This document shows, one piece after another, positions 1 through 5,153 of a stretch of DNA of 5,153 nucleotides. The translations under genes were made by a program, and so were the position numbers. Every line of letters begins with the position of its first letter. Position 1 is the first letter of the stretch. The notes beneath the pieces were generated by a model. That model searched no databases, was not told the DNA's origin, and worked only from the letters and a program-made list of their open reading frames with translations. This DNA is from Chloroflexota bacterium (GTDB lineage Bacteria > Chloroflexota > UBA6077). Location of the stretch: assembly GCA_021788565.1 (NCBI GenBank), contig JAJYKO010000508.1, forward strand, positions 1-5,153. The letters run 5' to 3'.

Positions 1-1
1 G

Positions 2-1216
2 CTTCACCTTATCGGGGTTGTACTGGTACTTCTCCACGCTGTCGCTGTAGCCCGCCATAGCTGGCGTCCAGAACGGGTAGTATTGGGGTGTGGCAAAGCC
101 AAATCCCAGGGTCTTGGCCATCCCCTCGTGGTCGATCCCATACAGGGCTGCCTGCCTCACCTCCAACTTGTCGAAGGGGGACTTGGTCACGTTGAAACCA
201 GCCTGGAAGAAGGTGCTTCCTGCCCAGGGCCACTCGATCAGCTGCAGCTGGTTGCTCGCCTGGACCACCTTCAGCTGGTTGGTCGGCATATCCTCCGCCG
301 CCATCAACTGTCCCGATTGGAGGTCAGCCATCGCGACGGTCAGGTCGGGCACATAGCGCGACACGAAGCTGTCTAAGTAGGGAAGGGGCTTGCCGTCGGC
401 GCCGTTACGCCAGTAGCCGTCGAACTTCTCTACGGTCAGACGGTCATCGGTGATCCACTGCTTGAACTTCATGGGTCCAGTCCCCACCGGGGCCTTGCCG
501 AAACCCTCCTCCCCCAGCTTGTCGTAGGCCACCTTGCTCATCATCCCCATCACCCCGTAGTTGGCCCCCGACAGCCTGAAGGGCAGGGAACTCGAGGGAG
601 CTTTCAGGGTGATCTTCAGGGTATTGGCATCGGGGGCATCAATCGTCGCCACGTCTGAAAGGTAGGTCTTGCCGAAGCTCTTGGGGTTATCTCGAAGGTC
701 AGTCAGGTTCCACTTGGCCACGTCGGCATTGAAGTCGCTGCCGTCGTGGAACTTCACCCCTTTGCGGAGGTGGAAGACGACGGTCTTGGGGTCCGTCTGC
801 TCCCAGGACTCGGCCAGAGACGGCTGCAGTGAGAACTTGCTGCTCTTCGGGTCGGCCCGTTCGTAGCGAAGCAGGTAGTCGAACATCATGTGGTAGCCGG
901 AGTTCTGAGGCTGTGAGCTGGTGTGGATGTCAAAAGTCGGGTAGGTCCATGCCTTCGCCTGGACGACCTGGCCGCCCCGCTTGATGGCGCTGGCAGCAGC
1001 AGCCGGTGCGCTAGTAGGGGCACCGGAGGCAGCCGGAGCACTGGTAGCTGCGGCTGCACCGGAAGCGGCTGGGGCCGAGGCCGCTCCAGTTGCGGGCTGG
1101 GACGGGGATGAGCAGGCCTCGAGTATCGGCACCGCGACGACCGCCGAACCGGCTAGACCTAGGACCCTCAAGAGATCACGACGCGAGATTTGTCGATCGG
1201 ACAGAGATTTCGACAC
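2..1216 (-). CDS. ABC transporter substrate-binding lipoprotein, SBP_bac_5 (peptide-binding) family; 3' end outside window
   Basis: The first 405 residues of an extracytoplasmic solute-binding protein are present, and the C-terminus lies beyond the left edge. The N-terminus carries a twin-arginine motif (SRRDLLR, residues 11-17), a hydrophobic stretch and a lipobox LEAC with the acylated Cys at 35. This predicts Tat export and lipid anchoring outside the membrane. Residues 36-78 are an Ala/Pro/Ser/Gly linker containing two copies of SAPAASGA. The mature domain starts at KRGGQVV (79-85). It shows the family hallmarks LAESWEQ (from 134), FHLRKGVKFHDG just after it, and PVGTGPMKF (243-251). Family members deliver peptides, and sometimes oligosaccharides or other solutes, to Opp/Dpp-type permeases; the ligand here cannot be read. 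Known members are about 500-600 residues, so roughly a quarter is missing. The GTG start at 1216 is chosen because AGGAGG sits six bases upstream. An in-frame ATG at 1231 would place that Shine-Dalgarno inside the coding region. Permease genes are not in the window. Confidence 0.93.
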   Translation of the reverse strand, partial: MSKSLSDRQISRRDLLRVLGLAGSAVVAVPILEACSSPSQPATGAASAPAASGAAAATSAPAASGAPTSAPAAAASAIKRGGQVVQAKAWTYPTFDIHTSSQPQNSGYHMMFDYLLRYERADPKSSKFSLQPSLAESWEQTDPKTVVFHLRKGVKFHDGSDFNADVAKWNLTDLRDNPKSFGKTYLSDVATIDAPDANTLKITLKAPSSSLPFRLSGANYGVMGMMSKVAYDKLGEEGFGKAPVGTGPMKFKQWITDDRLTVEKFDGYWRNGADGKPLPYLDSFVSRYVPDLTVAMADLQSGQLMAAEDMPTNQLKVVQASNQLQLIEWPWAGSTFFQAGFNVTKSPFDKLEVRQAALYGIDHEGMAKTLGFGFATPQYYPFWTPAMAGYSDSVEKYQYNPDKVK

Positions 1217-1520
1217 TACCTTCCTCCTCATTACCTACCTGTATTGGCTGGTTGCCCATCGGCGAAAGGCCAGCTGTCGACCACGTGCCGATGCGCTTGA
1301 ACTGAAGACGACTCCGCGGGCGGATCCGCGGACGCAGGATAGTGGCGGCGGCTCTGCCGCATGACCGCTAATCGGTGCGGGGGACGAACAAGAACAGCCT
1401 CAACCTGGGTGATGCTGAAACCTGAACGTCGAATCGTGGGTTACTCCTGTTGGGGGGACCCAATAGTGAGATAGGTTATTCTCGGTCGTCTAAGCCGTGC
1501 ACCGGACCTGGGTACGGGAT
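1217..1520. other. Intergenic region upstream of the substrate-binding protein gene; no gene seen
   Basis: These 304 bases separate the SAF gene from the substrate-binding gene and probably hold the latter's promoter and leader. I found no convincing -35/-10 pair. A GC-rich inverted repeat, TCCGCGG with a 6-base spacer and CCGCGGA, lies at 1313-1332. A smaller dyad, GCGGC/GCCGC, lies at 1345-1360. Both could fold in the leader about 100-140 bases before the GTG start, but neither is followed by a T-tract on either strand, so neither reads as a classical intrinsic terminator. The plus-strand open frames here and across the neighbouring Ala/Pro linker have no recognisable product. The right end of this gap overlaps the 13-base repeats at 1510-1544. 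Confidence 0.5.
1223..1228 (-). promoter_or_regulatory. Shine-Dalgarno AGGAGG deciding the start of the substrate-binding protein
   Basis: A full-consensus AGGAGG lies six bases before the GTG at 1216. The same six bases would be codons 2 and 3 if translation began at the in-frame ATG at 1231. That ATG is preceded only by the weaker AGGTAGGTA. The GTG therefore looks like the real start. With it, the twin-arginine motif begins at residue 11, a normal distance for a Tat signal. Confidence 0.7.
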
Positions 1521-1544
1521 TCAGGTACTGGATTCGGGTACGGG
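1510..1544. repeat. 13-bp tandem repeat (GGGTACGGGATTC type), two full copies plus a partial
   Basis: On the plus strand, GGGTACGGGATTC (1510-1522) is followed directly by AGGTACTGGATTC (1523-1535) and then by the partial unit GGGTACGGG (1536-1544). The copies differ at two positions. In gene orientation the unit reads GAATCCNGTACC. The array straddles the stop codon of the SAF gene, so the middle unit encodes the last residues ESST. A further copy, GGGTACTGGATTC, lies at 1945-1957 immediately after the stop of the LuxR-family gene. The function is unknown: possibilities are a protein-binding iteron or a small dispersed repeat. Confidence 0.7.
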
Positions 1545-1802
1545 AAGGTTGTGCAGTTGGACCAGGGAACCCTGCTCAATGTCCTCGGTGCTCTCGCCGA
1601 TCACCTCCCCGCCGTTGCGCACAGGCGTCCCCCTGGGTATGGCGTAGAGGGCAAACCGATGACCGAAGGGGATCTTGTCCCGCAGGCGGACTTCCCTCAG
1701 GGTGTTCCCAACACGCACGACGCACTTTTGCCCCTCGGCCAGATCGGCGAGAGCAATGGCTATGCTATCCATCGGGTCGATCACTATCGCTTGCTGGGAC
1801 AT
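1521..1802 (-). CDS. UxaA-family SAF-domain protein (small subunit-like of altronate/galactarate-type dehydratase)
   Basis: This 93-residue protein is essentially a single SAF domain. It opens with AIVIDPMDSIAIAL (5-18), a beta-rich start typical of the family. It then carries the hallmark IPFGHRFAL (44-52), GEVIGESTEDI (65-75) and LHN near the end (83-85). In known relatives this domain is either the N-terminal part of UxaA/GarD-type sugar-acid dehydratases or a separate small subunit, as in sulfolactate sulfo-lyase. It pairs with a metal-dependent catalytic large subunit of about 400 residues and helps bind substrate. No large-subunit gene lies on either side here. The usual KYG before EVIG is replaced by RNGG. 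The ATG at 1802 is the likely start: an in-frame TAG lies just upstream, and only a weak GAG-type ribosome site precedes it. The gap to the upstream LuxR gene is 155 bases, so a shared transcript is possible but unproven. The protein is probably cytoplasmic. Confidence 0.85.
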   Translation of the reverse strand: MSQQAIVIDPMDSIAIALADLAEGQKCVVRVGNTLREVRLRDKIPFGHRFALYAIPRGTPVRNGGEVIGESTEDIEQGSLVQLHNLPVPESST

Positions 1803-1944
1803 ATGTTCACTCGGTGGCTATGATCCACACAGAACCGGATCTTGTTCACCACAACTGAAATCCGCCAGTCGCTGACGACCAGGAGCATCCGAGGTAGACT
1901 AGTGTGCCGGACTTCCAGACACACCAGACCCATGTACTGTGTTT

Positions 1945-1957
1945 GGGTACTGGATTC
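1945..1957. repeat. Distant copy of the 13-bp repeat, abutting the stop of the LuxR-family gene
   Basis: GGGTACTGGATTC matches 12 contiguous bases of the unit at 1523-1535 (GGTACTGGATTC). On the minus strand it begins at the first base after the TAG stop. A second CAGTAC follows nine bases further on in gene orientation. A single 12-base match in 5 kb is not improbable by chance; the placement at a second 3' gene end makes it notable. Confidence 0.5.
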
Positions 1958-4780
1958 CTACCCTGCGGCGCGCAGCCAGCCCTGACGCTGCACCCACACG
2001 AGGATTCCTCTGCCCGATAGCGAGGCCGGTAAGGCGAGCTTTCCGCGGATGTTGCTCACGTGGTACCTCACCGTATGTGCCGAAATGCCGAGGTTTATCG
2101 CACAGTCCAATCGAAGGGGGTTTCCGCTCGACGTCGACGCGACCGTCCGTCGAAGGTAGTACTCGATGAATACCTCGATCTCTCGCCATGTCAGCCCGTG
2201 ATCCAGCCGAAGGGATCGAACTCCGTCGAAGGAGACGACGTTCTCCACGACAGCCTGAACGATGTATTCCCTGACCTGTGGGTCGGCACAGCCCGCGAGT
2301 AACTCCGCTAACTGCCGATTCTGGTCACCACGGGCCGCGGGAGGCAGGCCGTCGCCGGTTCGTTGCTCAGACGTCTCCGAGCCGCGTGACTCGGCGCGAG
2401 CCAGAGACTCCGCTCTGCCCATCCTGAGACGGCGCTGCGCCAGTTGCGCGGCGTAGTCCGGCTGAACGCCTTCTTCCATGGCCTTCTCGCATAGGAAGGC
2501 CATCAGTTTAGGGTCCCACCAGAATAGATGGAAGTAGCCGTCTGTAGCGGCGAGATCGAATGCCTCCGCAAGCGTCCTTCGTGCATCTGGCAGTGACAAC
2601 TCGTATTCGATTCGAGCTAGGTGCATCAGAGCGCTGACCAGTCTGAAACGGTAGCCGCCTTCCTTCAGGATACGAACACCCTCCCGCATATGGGCGAGAG
2701 CTCCCATTCCATCCCCAGCCTCACGCATCGCAGCGCCCAGAATCATCTCCGCCGACGATCTCCCCACCACGTTGTCCGAGAGATGCCACTCCTGCTCCAA
2801 CTCCTTAGCACGCGCCAGGGCAGTATCAGCGGGACATGTGAGCACAGCCATGAAGGCAGCGTCCAGAGTCGCCTCCCACCCTCCGAAGGCGTACGCCCTC
2901 TCCGCTTCCGCGAACCTGCCAGCGTCACGCAGCGCGGTTCCCAACCACGAGCCAATCCTCTCCTGCACCTGCTGGATGTGGCGGCCAGACAGGGCGAGGG
3001 CGCGATTCTCTGCCTCTATACATCCGTCGAATTCCCCGCGGCCCCAGAGAACCGTCCCGAGATCTATGAACTCCCAGCTGCGCTCGTATTCGCCAAGATC
3101 GTGCGAGGCGCCAAGGTCGAGCGATTCCAGCGCGACTTTCAGTGCCGCCTTGAGTTCGCCCTTTTGCATAAGCGCAAGGGCCATCTGGCGCCCCGCGTTG
3201 CTCCGGATTTCCAGCCGCGGCACCTCATCCTCGATATTCTCGGCTTCGGAAAAGGCCGACCGGCAAGCTTCCACCGCCTCGTCGAGTTTCCCAGCGTCCC
3301 GACACACCCTGCCTAACCTGCACAGGATCGTCCCCTTCAGGTGACTCATCCCATCCGCACTCTGCAAAGCCAGCTCATACTGCCGAATCGCCTGTTCCAT
3401 TTGTTGCGCCCTGGTCTTGACGAAGCCAATCTCGCGCAACGCATAGGCCTCACCATGTCTATCGCCGCCAGCCTGGAAAGCCCGCAGTGCACGCTCCAGC
3501 AGACGGAGGGCCTCCTGGTTGTTCACGGAGAGGTAGCTCAAGCGCGCCCTGAGCACCAGCAACCACGGCCGCGTTGCGGTGAGATCTTCGGGCAGCGATT
3601 GCATCCACTTCACCACCGTCGTGAGGAAGCCAGCCATCACATGCTTCTCGCCTATCGACTCCACCACCTGGGCGGCCTTCACCGGCTCCCCGGCCTTGAG
3701 GTAGTGATCGACGCACTCCTCCCACTCGCCGCGTGACTCGTAGTACTGGGCGGCTCGCGAGTGAAGTGACACCACGGCTTCTCTGGGCTCAAGCTGATGC
3801 AGTTTCTGGCGCATGAACTCCCTAAACAGCTGGTGGTACCGAAAGGTCTTCCTCTGGGGGTCCACGCTTGCGGTGAACAGACCGCCATTTTCCAGAGTGA
3901 GGAGGGTGCGGTGCGAAAAGTCGATGCCCAGGAGATAGTCGCAGACCTCGCCGGTCATCGTGCTCAGAATGGAGGTCTTGACCAGGAACTCTCGGGTATC
4001 CGCTCCCTGCCGATCGAACACCTCCTCAGCTAGATAGTCGTACACCAGCCAGGCAGAGGCTGCAGGATCAGTCAGTACGCTCATGACTTTGTCCTGGCCG
4101 CCGAACCGAAGCGACTGGGAGACCATGGCAACTCCGGCGGGCCATCCCTCGGTTCTTTCCTGCACCAGGTCAACTGTCCCCTCTTCCAGCGTAGACCCAC
4201 CGCTACAGCTGAGGAAACTGCTAGTCTCGGCGGCGGTAAAGGACAACGCGTCCTCCTCGATCGTGCACACTTCCTGGCGCGCCTTGAGCTTGCCTAGCGA
4301 AAACCGCGGCACGCTCCTGGTGAGGACGATAAAGCGAAGGAACGGAGGGCTGTTCTCGATCAGAGATCCGAGTAGAAGGTTAGCGTCGGACTCCTGGTCC
4401 AGGCTCTGGTAGTCGTCTAGTACAAGGTAGGCAACGCCCGGGCCCACGTGCTCGGCCAGCGTGATAAGCAGCTCGGTCAAAATGTGGACGTCGCGACCTT
4501 TGGCCCGTCGAAAGCGAGTTCCGATCTTCCCCACGAGTTCGGGTCCATTCGCGAGGTCGCGCAAGTGGCCCGCAAGCCCCTCGGCTAGCCGTACCGCGTC
4601 CCGGTCCCTACTCGTCAGCTGGTGCCACTCACTTCGGAGGCCCATGGAGTGGGTGAACTCGGTGACGAGACTGGTCTTTCCATAGCCCGCGTCGGCACAG
4701 ACAATGGTCAGCTTGCACTGCGAAGCTTGCGAAAGGCTCTCCAGCAATCGGGGACGTGAAATGTACATCCGGGGTAGCAT
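1958..4780 (-). CDS. LuxR-family large ATP-binding transcriptional regulator (LAL / MalT-like)
   Basis: This 940-residue protein is a signal-sensing STAND NTPase transcription activator, expected in the cytoplasm. The N-terminus RPRLLESL leads to a Walker A motif AGYGKTS (31-37), a Walker B motif YLVLDDYQ (118-125), LTRS (153-156), RTEGWPAG (209-216), DYLAEEVFD (248-256) and FRYHQLF (313-319). All are standard landmarks of the MalT/LAL head. A long alpha-helical region with TPR-like repeats (for example QMEQAIRQYELAL and GKLDEAVEACRSAF) probably binds the inducer. A polar linker, rich in Ala, Arg, Glu and Ser, precedes the C-terminal LuxR-type HTH (about 863-925), with LTWREIEV and ISAHTVRYHVSNIRGKL. 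The loop between the first two HTH helices is about 10 residues longer than normal. The ATG at 4780 is chosen because GGAGG lies four bases upstream and the protein then begins as relatives do. The frame stays open to a TTG at 4846, which would add 22 residues of no recognised type. The length is normal for the family. The regulated genes and ligand are unknown; adjacent transporter genes are the natural candidates. Confidence 0.93.
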   Translation of the reverse strand: MLPRMYISRPRLLESLSQASQCKLTIVCADAGYGKTSLVTEFTHSMGLRSEWHQLTSRDRDAVRLAEGLAGHLRDLANGPELVGKIGTRFRRAKGRDVHILTELLITLAEHVGPGVAYLVLDDYQSLDQESDANLLLGSLIENSPPFLRFIVLTRSVPRFSLGKLKARQEVCTIEEDALSFTAAETSSFLSCSGGSTLEEGTVDLVQERTEGWPAGVAMVSQSLRFGGQDKVMSVLTDPAASAWLVYDYLAEEVFDRQGADTREFLVKTSILSTMTGEVCDYLLGIDFSHRTLLTLENGGLFTASVDPQRKTFRYHQLFREFMRQKLHQLEPREAVVSLHSRAAQYYESRGEWEECVDHYLKAGEPVKAAQVVESIGEKHVMAGFLTTVVKWMQSLPEDLTATRPWLLVLRARLSYLSVNNQEALRLLERALRAFQAGGDRHGEAYALREIGFVKTRAQQMEQAIRQYELALQSADGMSHLKGTILCRLGRVCRDAGKLDEAVEACRSAFSEAENIEDEVPRLEIRSNAGRQMALALMQKGELKAALKVALESLDLGASHDLGEYERSWEFIDLGTVLWGRGEFDGCIEAENRALALSGRHIQQVQERIGSWLGTALRDAGRFAEAERAYAFGGWEATLDAAFMAVLTCPADTALARAKELEQEWHLSDNVVGRSSAEMILGAAMREAGDGMGALAHMREGVRILKEGGYRFRLVSALMHLARIEYELSLPDARRTLAEAFDLAATDGYFHLFWWDPKLMAFLCEKAMEEGVQPDYAAQLAQRRLRMGRAESLARAESRGSETSEQRTGDGLPPAARGDQNRQLAELLAGCADPQVREYIVQAVVENVVSFDGVRSLRLDHGLTWREIEVFIEYYLRRTVASTSSGNPLRLDCAINLGISAHTVRYHVSNIRGKLALPASLSGRGILVWVQRQGWLRAAG

Positions 4781-4784
4781 CTGG

Positions 4785-4789
4785 CCTCC
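4785..4789 (-). promoter_or_regulatory. Shine-Dalgarno GGAGG for the LuxR-family regulator
   Basis: In gene orientation the sequence reads CTGGAGGCCAG followed by ATG. The GGAGG core is four bases from the start, slightly close but workable. It favours the ATG at 4780 over the in-frame TTG at 4846, which has no purine-rich site before it. Confidence 0.65.
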
Positions 4790-4819
4790 AGCTGTCCGGC
4801 ACTTGAACGCCAAAGAACA

Positions 4820-4843
4820 ACCGACCACCAGAAGATGGTCGGT
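4820..4843. promoter_or_regulatory. Perfect 8+8-bp inverted repeat in the leader of the LuxR-family gene
   Basis: ACCGACCA (4820-4827) and its exact reverse complement TGGTCGGT (4836-4843) are separated by eight bases. The dyad ends 40 bases before the ATG at 4780. It could be an operator for autoregulation, with a centre-to-centre spacing of 16 bases, or it could form an RNA hairpin in the leader. No T-tract follows in gene orientation (TGTTCTTTGG does), so a strong terminator is unlikely. The role is inferred from symmetry and position only. Confidence 0.5.
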
Positions 4844-4902
4844 CAAAGGATGAGAACGTGGGTTCCATATTCTGCTAGCGCTCGGGCAAACACCGTTTGG
4901 TA

Positions 4903-4917
4903 GATCATTGAATGATC
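4903..4917. promoter_or_regulatory. 15-bp perfect palindrome GATCATTGAATGATC, candidate operator
   Basis: Two 7-base arms meet around a single central G with no mismatch. The site lies 123 bases upstream of the regulator's ATG and 62 bases past the transporter ATPase stop, two bases from the larger palindrome at 4920-4947. Its AT-rich dyad form resembles binding sites of dimeric HTH regulators. No specific regulator can be named. An AGAATATGG stretch nearby in gene orientation (about 4866-4874) is -10-like but lacks a clear -35. Confidence 0.45.
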
Positions 4918-4919
4918 GA

Positions 4920-4947
4920 GTAGGGGCGGTTCGCGAACCGCCTCTAC
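4920..4947. repeat. 28-bp near-perfect palindrome, REP-like element in the intergenic gap
   Basis: GTAGGGGCGGTTCG is followed with no spacer by CGAACCGCCTCTAC. Thirteen of 14 pairs match, and the exception (4924/4943) is a G-T pair. It lies 32 bases past the stop of the transporter ATPase, between that gene and the regulator. The form, a GTAGGGGCG start and matching CTAC end, recalls dispersed palindromic repeats I associate with Chloroflexota and some other genomes; this is recollection, not a search. In RNA it would fold to a strong stem and could protect or terminate the upstream operon's message. No U-run follows it, so it is not a standard intrinsic terminator. Confidence 0.65.
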
Positions 4948-4979
4948 ACCTAGCAACCGTTTGATGGTCGTAAGGGCCC

Positions 4980-5153
4980 CTACTGAATCACGTCCCAGTA
5001 GTGGCAGGAGACCCAGTGGTCCTTCTCCGCCTCCCTGAACTCCGGCACGTCCACACTGCAGTTCTCCCTGGCATACCTGCACCTCGGGTGGAACCGGCAC
5101 CCACTCGGCGGGTTCACGGGACTCGGCACGTCCCCAGTCAGGATCACCCTCTG
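4980..5153 (-). CDS. Oligopeptide/dipeptide-type ABC transporter ATP-binding protein, C-terminal 57 residues; 5' end outside window
   Basis: The translated tail matches the specific C-terminal extension (oligo_HPY type) of OppD/OppF/DppD/DppF ATPases. It reads [20 protein letters not shown], then RYARENC, then a glutamate/aspartate-rich stretch, HWVSCHY, and a TAG stop at 4980-4982. The four cysteines have codons at 5097-5099, 5079-5081, 5058-5060 and 5004-5006. They occupy the family positions reported to hold an iron-sulfur cluster in some Opp/Dpp ATPases. The nucleotide-binding core (Walker A, signature motif, Walker B) lies beyond the right edge; family members are about 320-350 residues. 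The protein would energise import on the cytoplasmic face of a peptide-type permease. Such ATPases are often last in their operons, which fits the palindrome-rich gap that follows. Whether it serves the substrate-binding protein at the other end of the window cannot be told. Confidence 0.93.
   Translation of the reverse strand, partial: QRVILTGDVPSPVNPPSGCRFHPRCRYARENCSVDVPEFREAEKDHWVSCHYWDVIQ

Noticed and set aside
981..1364. A 127-residue plus-strand open frame rich in Ala and Gly
   Set aside because: It is the complement of the Ala/Pro tether and signal peptide of the binding protein; its low-complexity start comes from that and no family resemblance is seen.
1450..1463. Short inverted repeat TTGGG-N4-CCCAA as a terminator of the SAF gene
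   Set aside because: Only five pairs with no T-run after it; too weak to call a terminator.
1497..1823. Plus-strand open frame of 108 residues covering the SAF gene
   Set aside because: The minus-strand SAF frame carries clear family motifs (IPFGH, GEVIG), so the plus-strand frame is a shadow.
1804..1849. Direct repeat TGTTCAC and inverted repeat GATCC-N10-GGATC upstream of the SAF gene
   Set aside because: Seven- and five-base matches at this spacing are easily chance events, and no promoter is recognisable beside them to give them a role.
2621..3344. Two long plus-strand open frames (231 and 190 residues) opposite the regulator
   Set aside because: They lie antisense to a well-supported LAL coding sequence, show no recognisable domain, and have the Arg/Ser/Pro-rich composition expected of shadow frames in GC-rich DNA.
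4781..4846. TTG start giving a 962-residue regulator
   Set aside because: The extra 22 residues match nothing typical, contain the inverted repeat, and lack a ribosome site, while ATG at 4780 has GGAGG in front and the usual family N-terminus.
4843..5100. Minus-strand 85-residue open frame across the gap and the ATPase tail
   Set aside because: It is out of frame with the clearly recognisable Opp/Dpp ATPase C-terminus and has no domain of its own.

Overview
The window reads almost entirely on the minus strand. In transcription order, right to left, it holds four genes: the last 57 codons of an oligopeptide/dipeptide-type ABC transporter ATPase (4980-5153), a large ATP-binding LuxR-family (LAL/MalT-like) regulator (1958-4780), a small stand-alone SAF-domain protein of the UxaA altronate/galactarate dehydratase family (1521-1802), and the first 405 codons of a Tat-type lipoprotein solute-binding protein of the SBP_bac_5 peptide-binding family (2-1216). 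The substrate-binding gene runs off the left edge and the ATPase runs in from the right edge. No rRNA, tRNA, CRISPR array, transposase or phage gene was seen.

The organism is a moderately GC-rich bacterium. The solute-binding protein has a twin-arginine lipoprotein signal and a long Ala/Pro/Ser linker. It lies near a LAL regulator, UxaA-type SAF protein and Opp/Dpp-type transporter. A GTAGGGGCGGTTCG-type palindrome lies between genes. This combination resembles Chloroflexota, but that is an inference from style; no taxonomic marker gene is present.

Region by region: the ATPase ends at 4980. A 199-bp gap (4781-4979) is dense in dyad symmetry: a 28-bp near-perfect palindrome, a 15-bp palindrome two bases away, and an 8+8-bp inverted repeat in the leader of the regulator. 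The regulator follows, with a P-loop NTPase head, a helical-repeat middle and a C-terminal HTH whose first loop is about 10 residues longer than usual. A 155-bp gap leads to the SAF gene, and a 304-bp gap leads to the solute-binding protein gene. Both the SAF gene and the regulator end at a copy of the motif GAATCCNGTACC (minus strand), present as a short tandem array at the SAF 3' end.

A plausible reading, by inference only, is a nutrient uptake and catabolism locus. Transporter parts import a peptide-like or sugar-derived ligand, the LAL regulator senses a metabolite and activates nearby promoters, and the SAF protein contributes to a sugar-acid (or related hydroxy-acid) dehydratase whose large subunit is not in this window. 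The window does not prove an undescribed system. The most unusual points are the orphan SAF subunit, the enlarged HTH loop, and the cluster of palindromes and repeats around the regulator.
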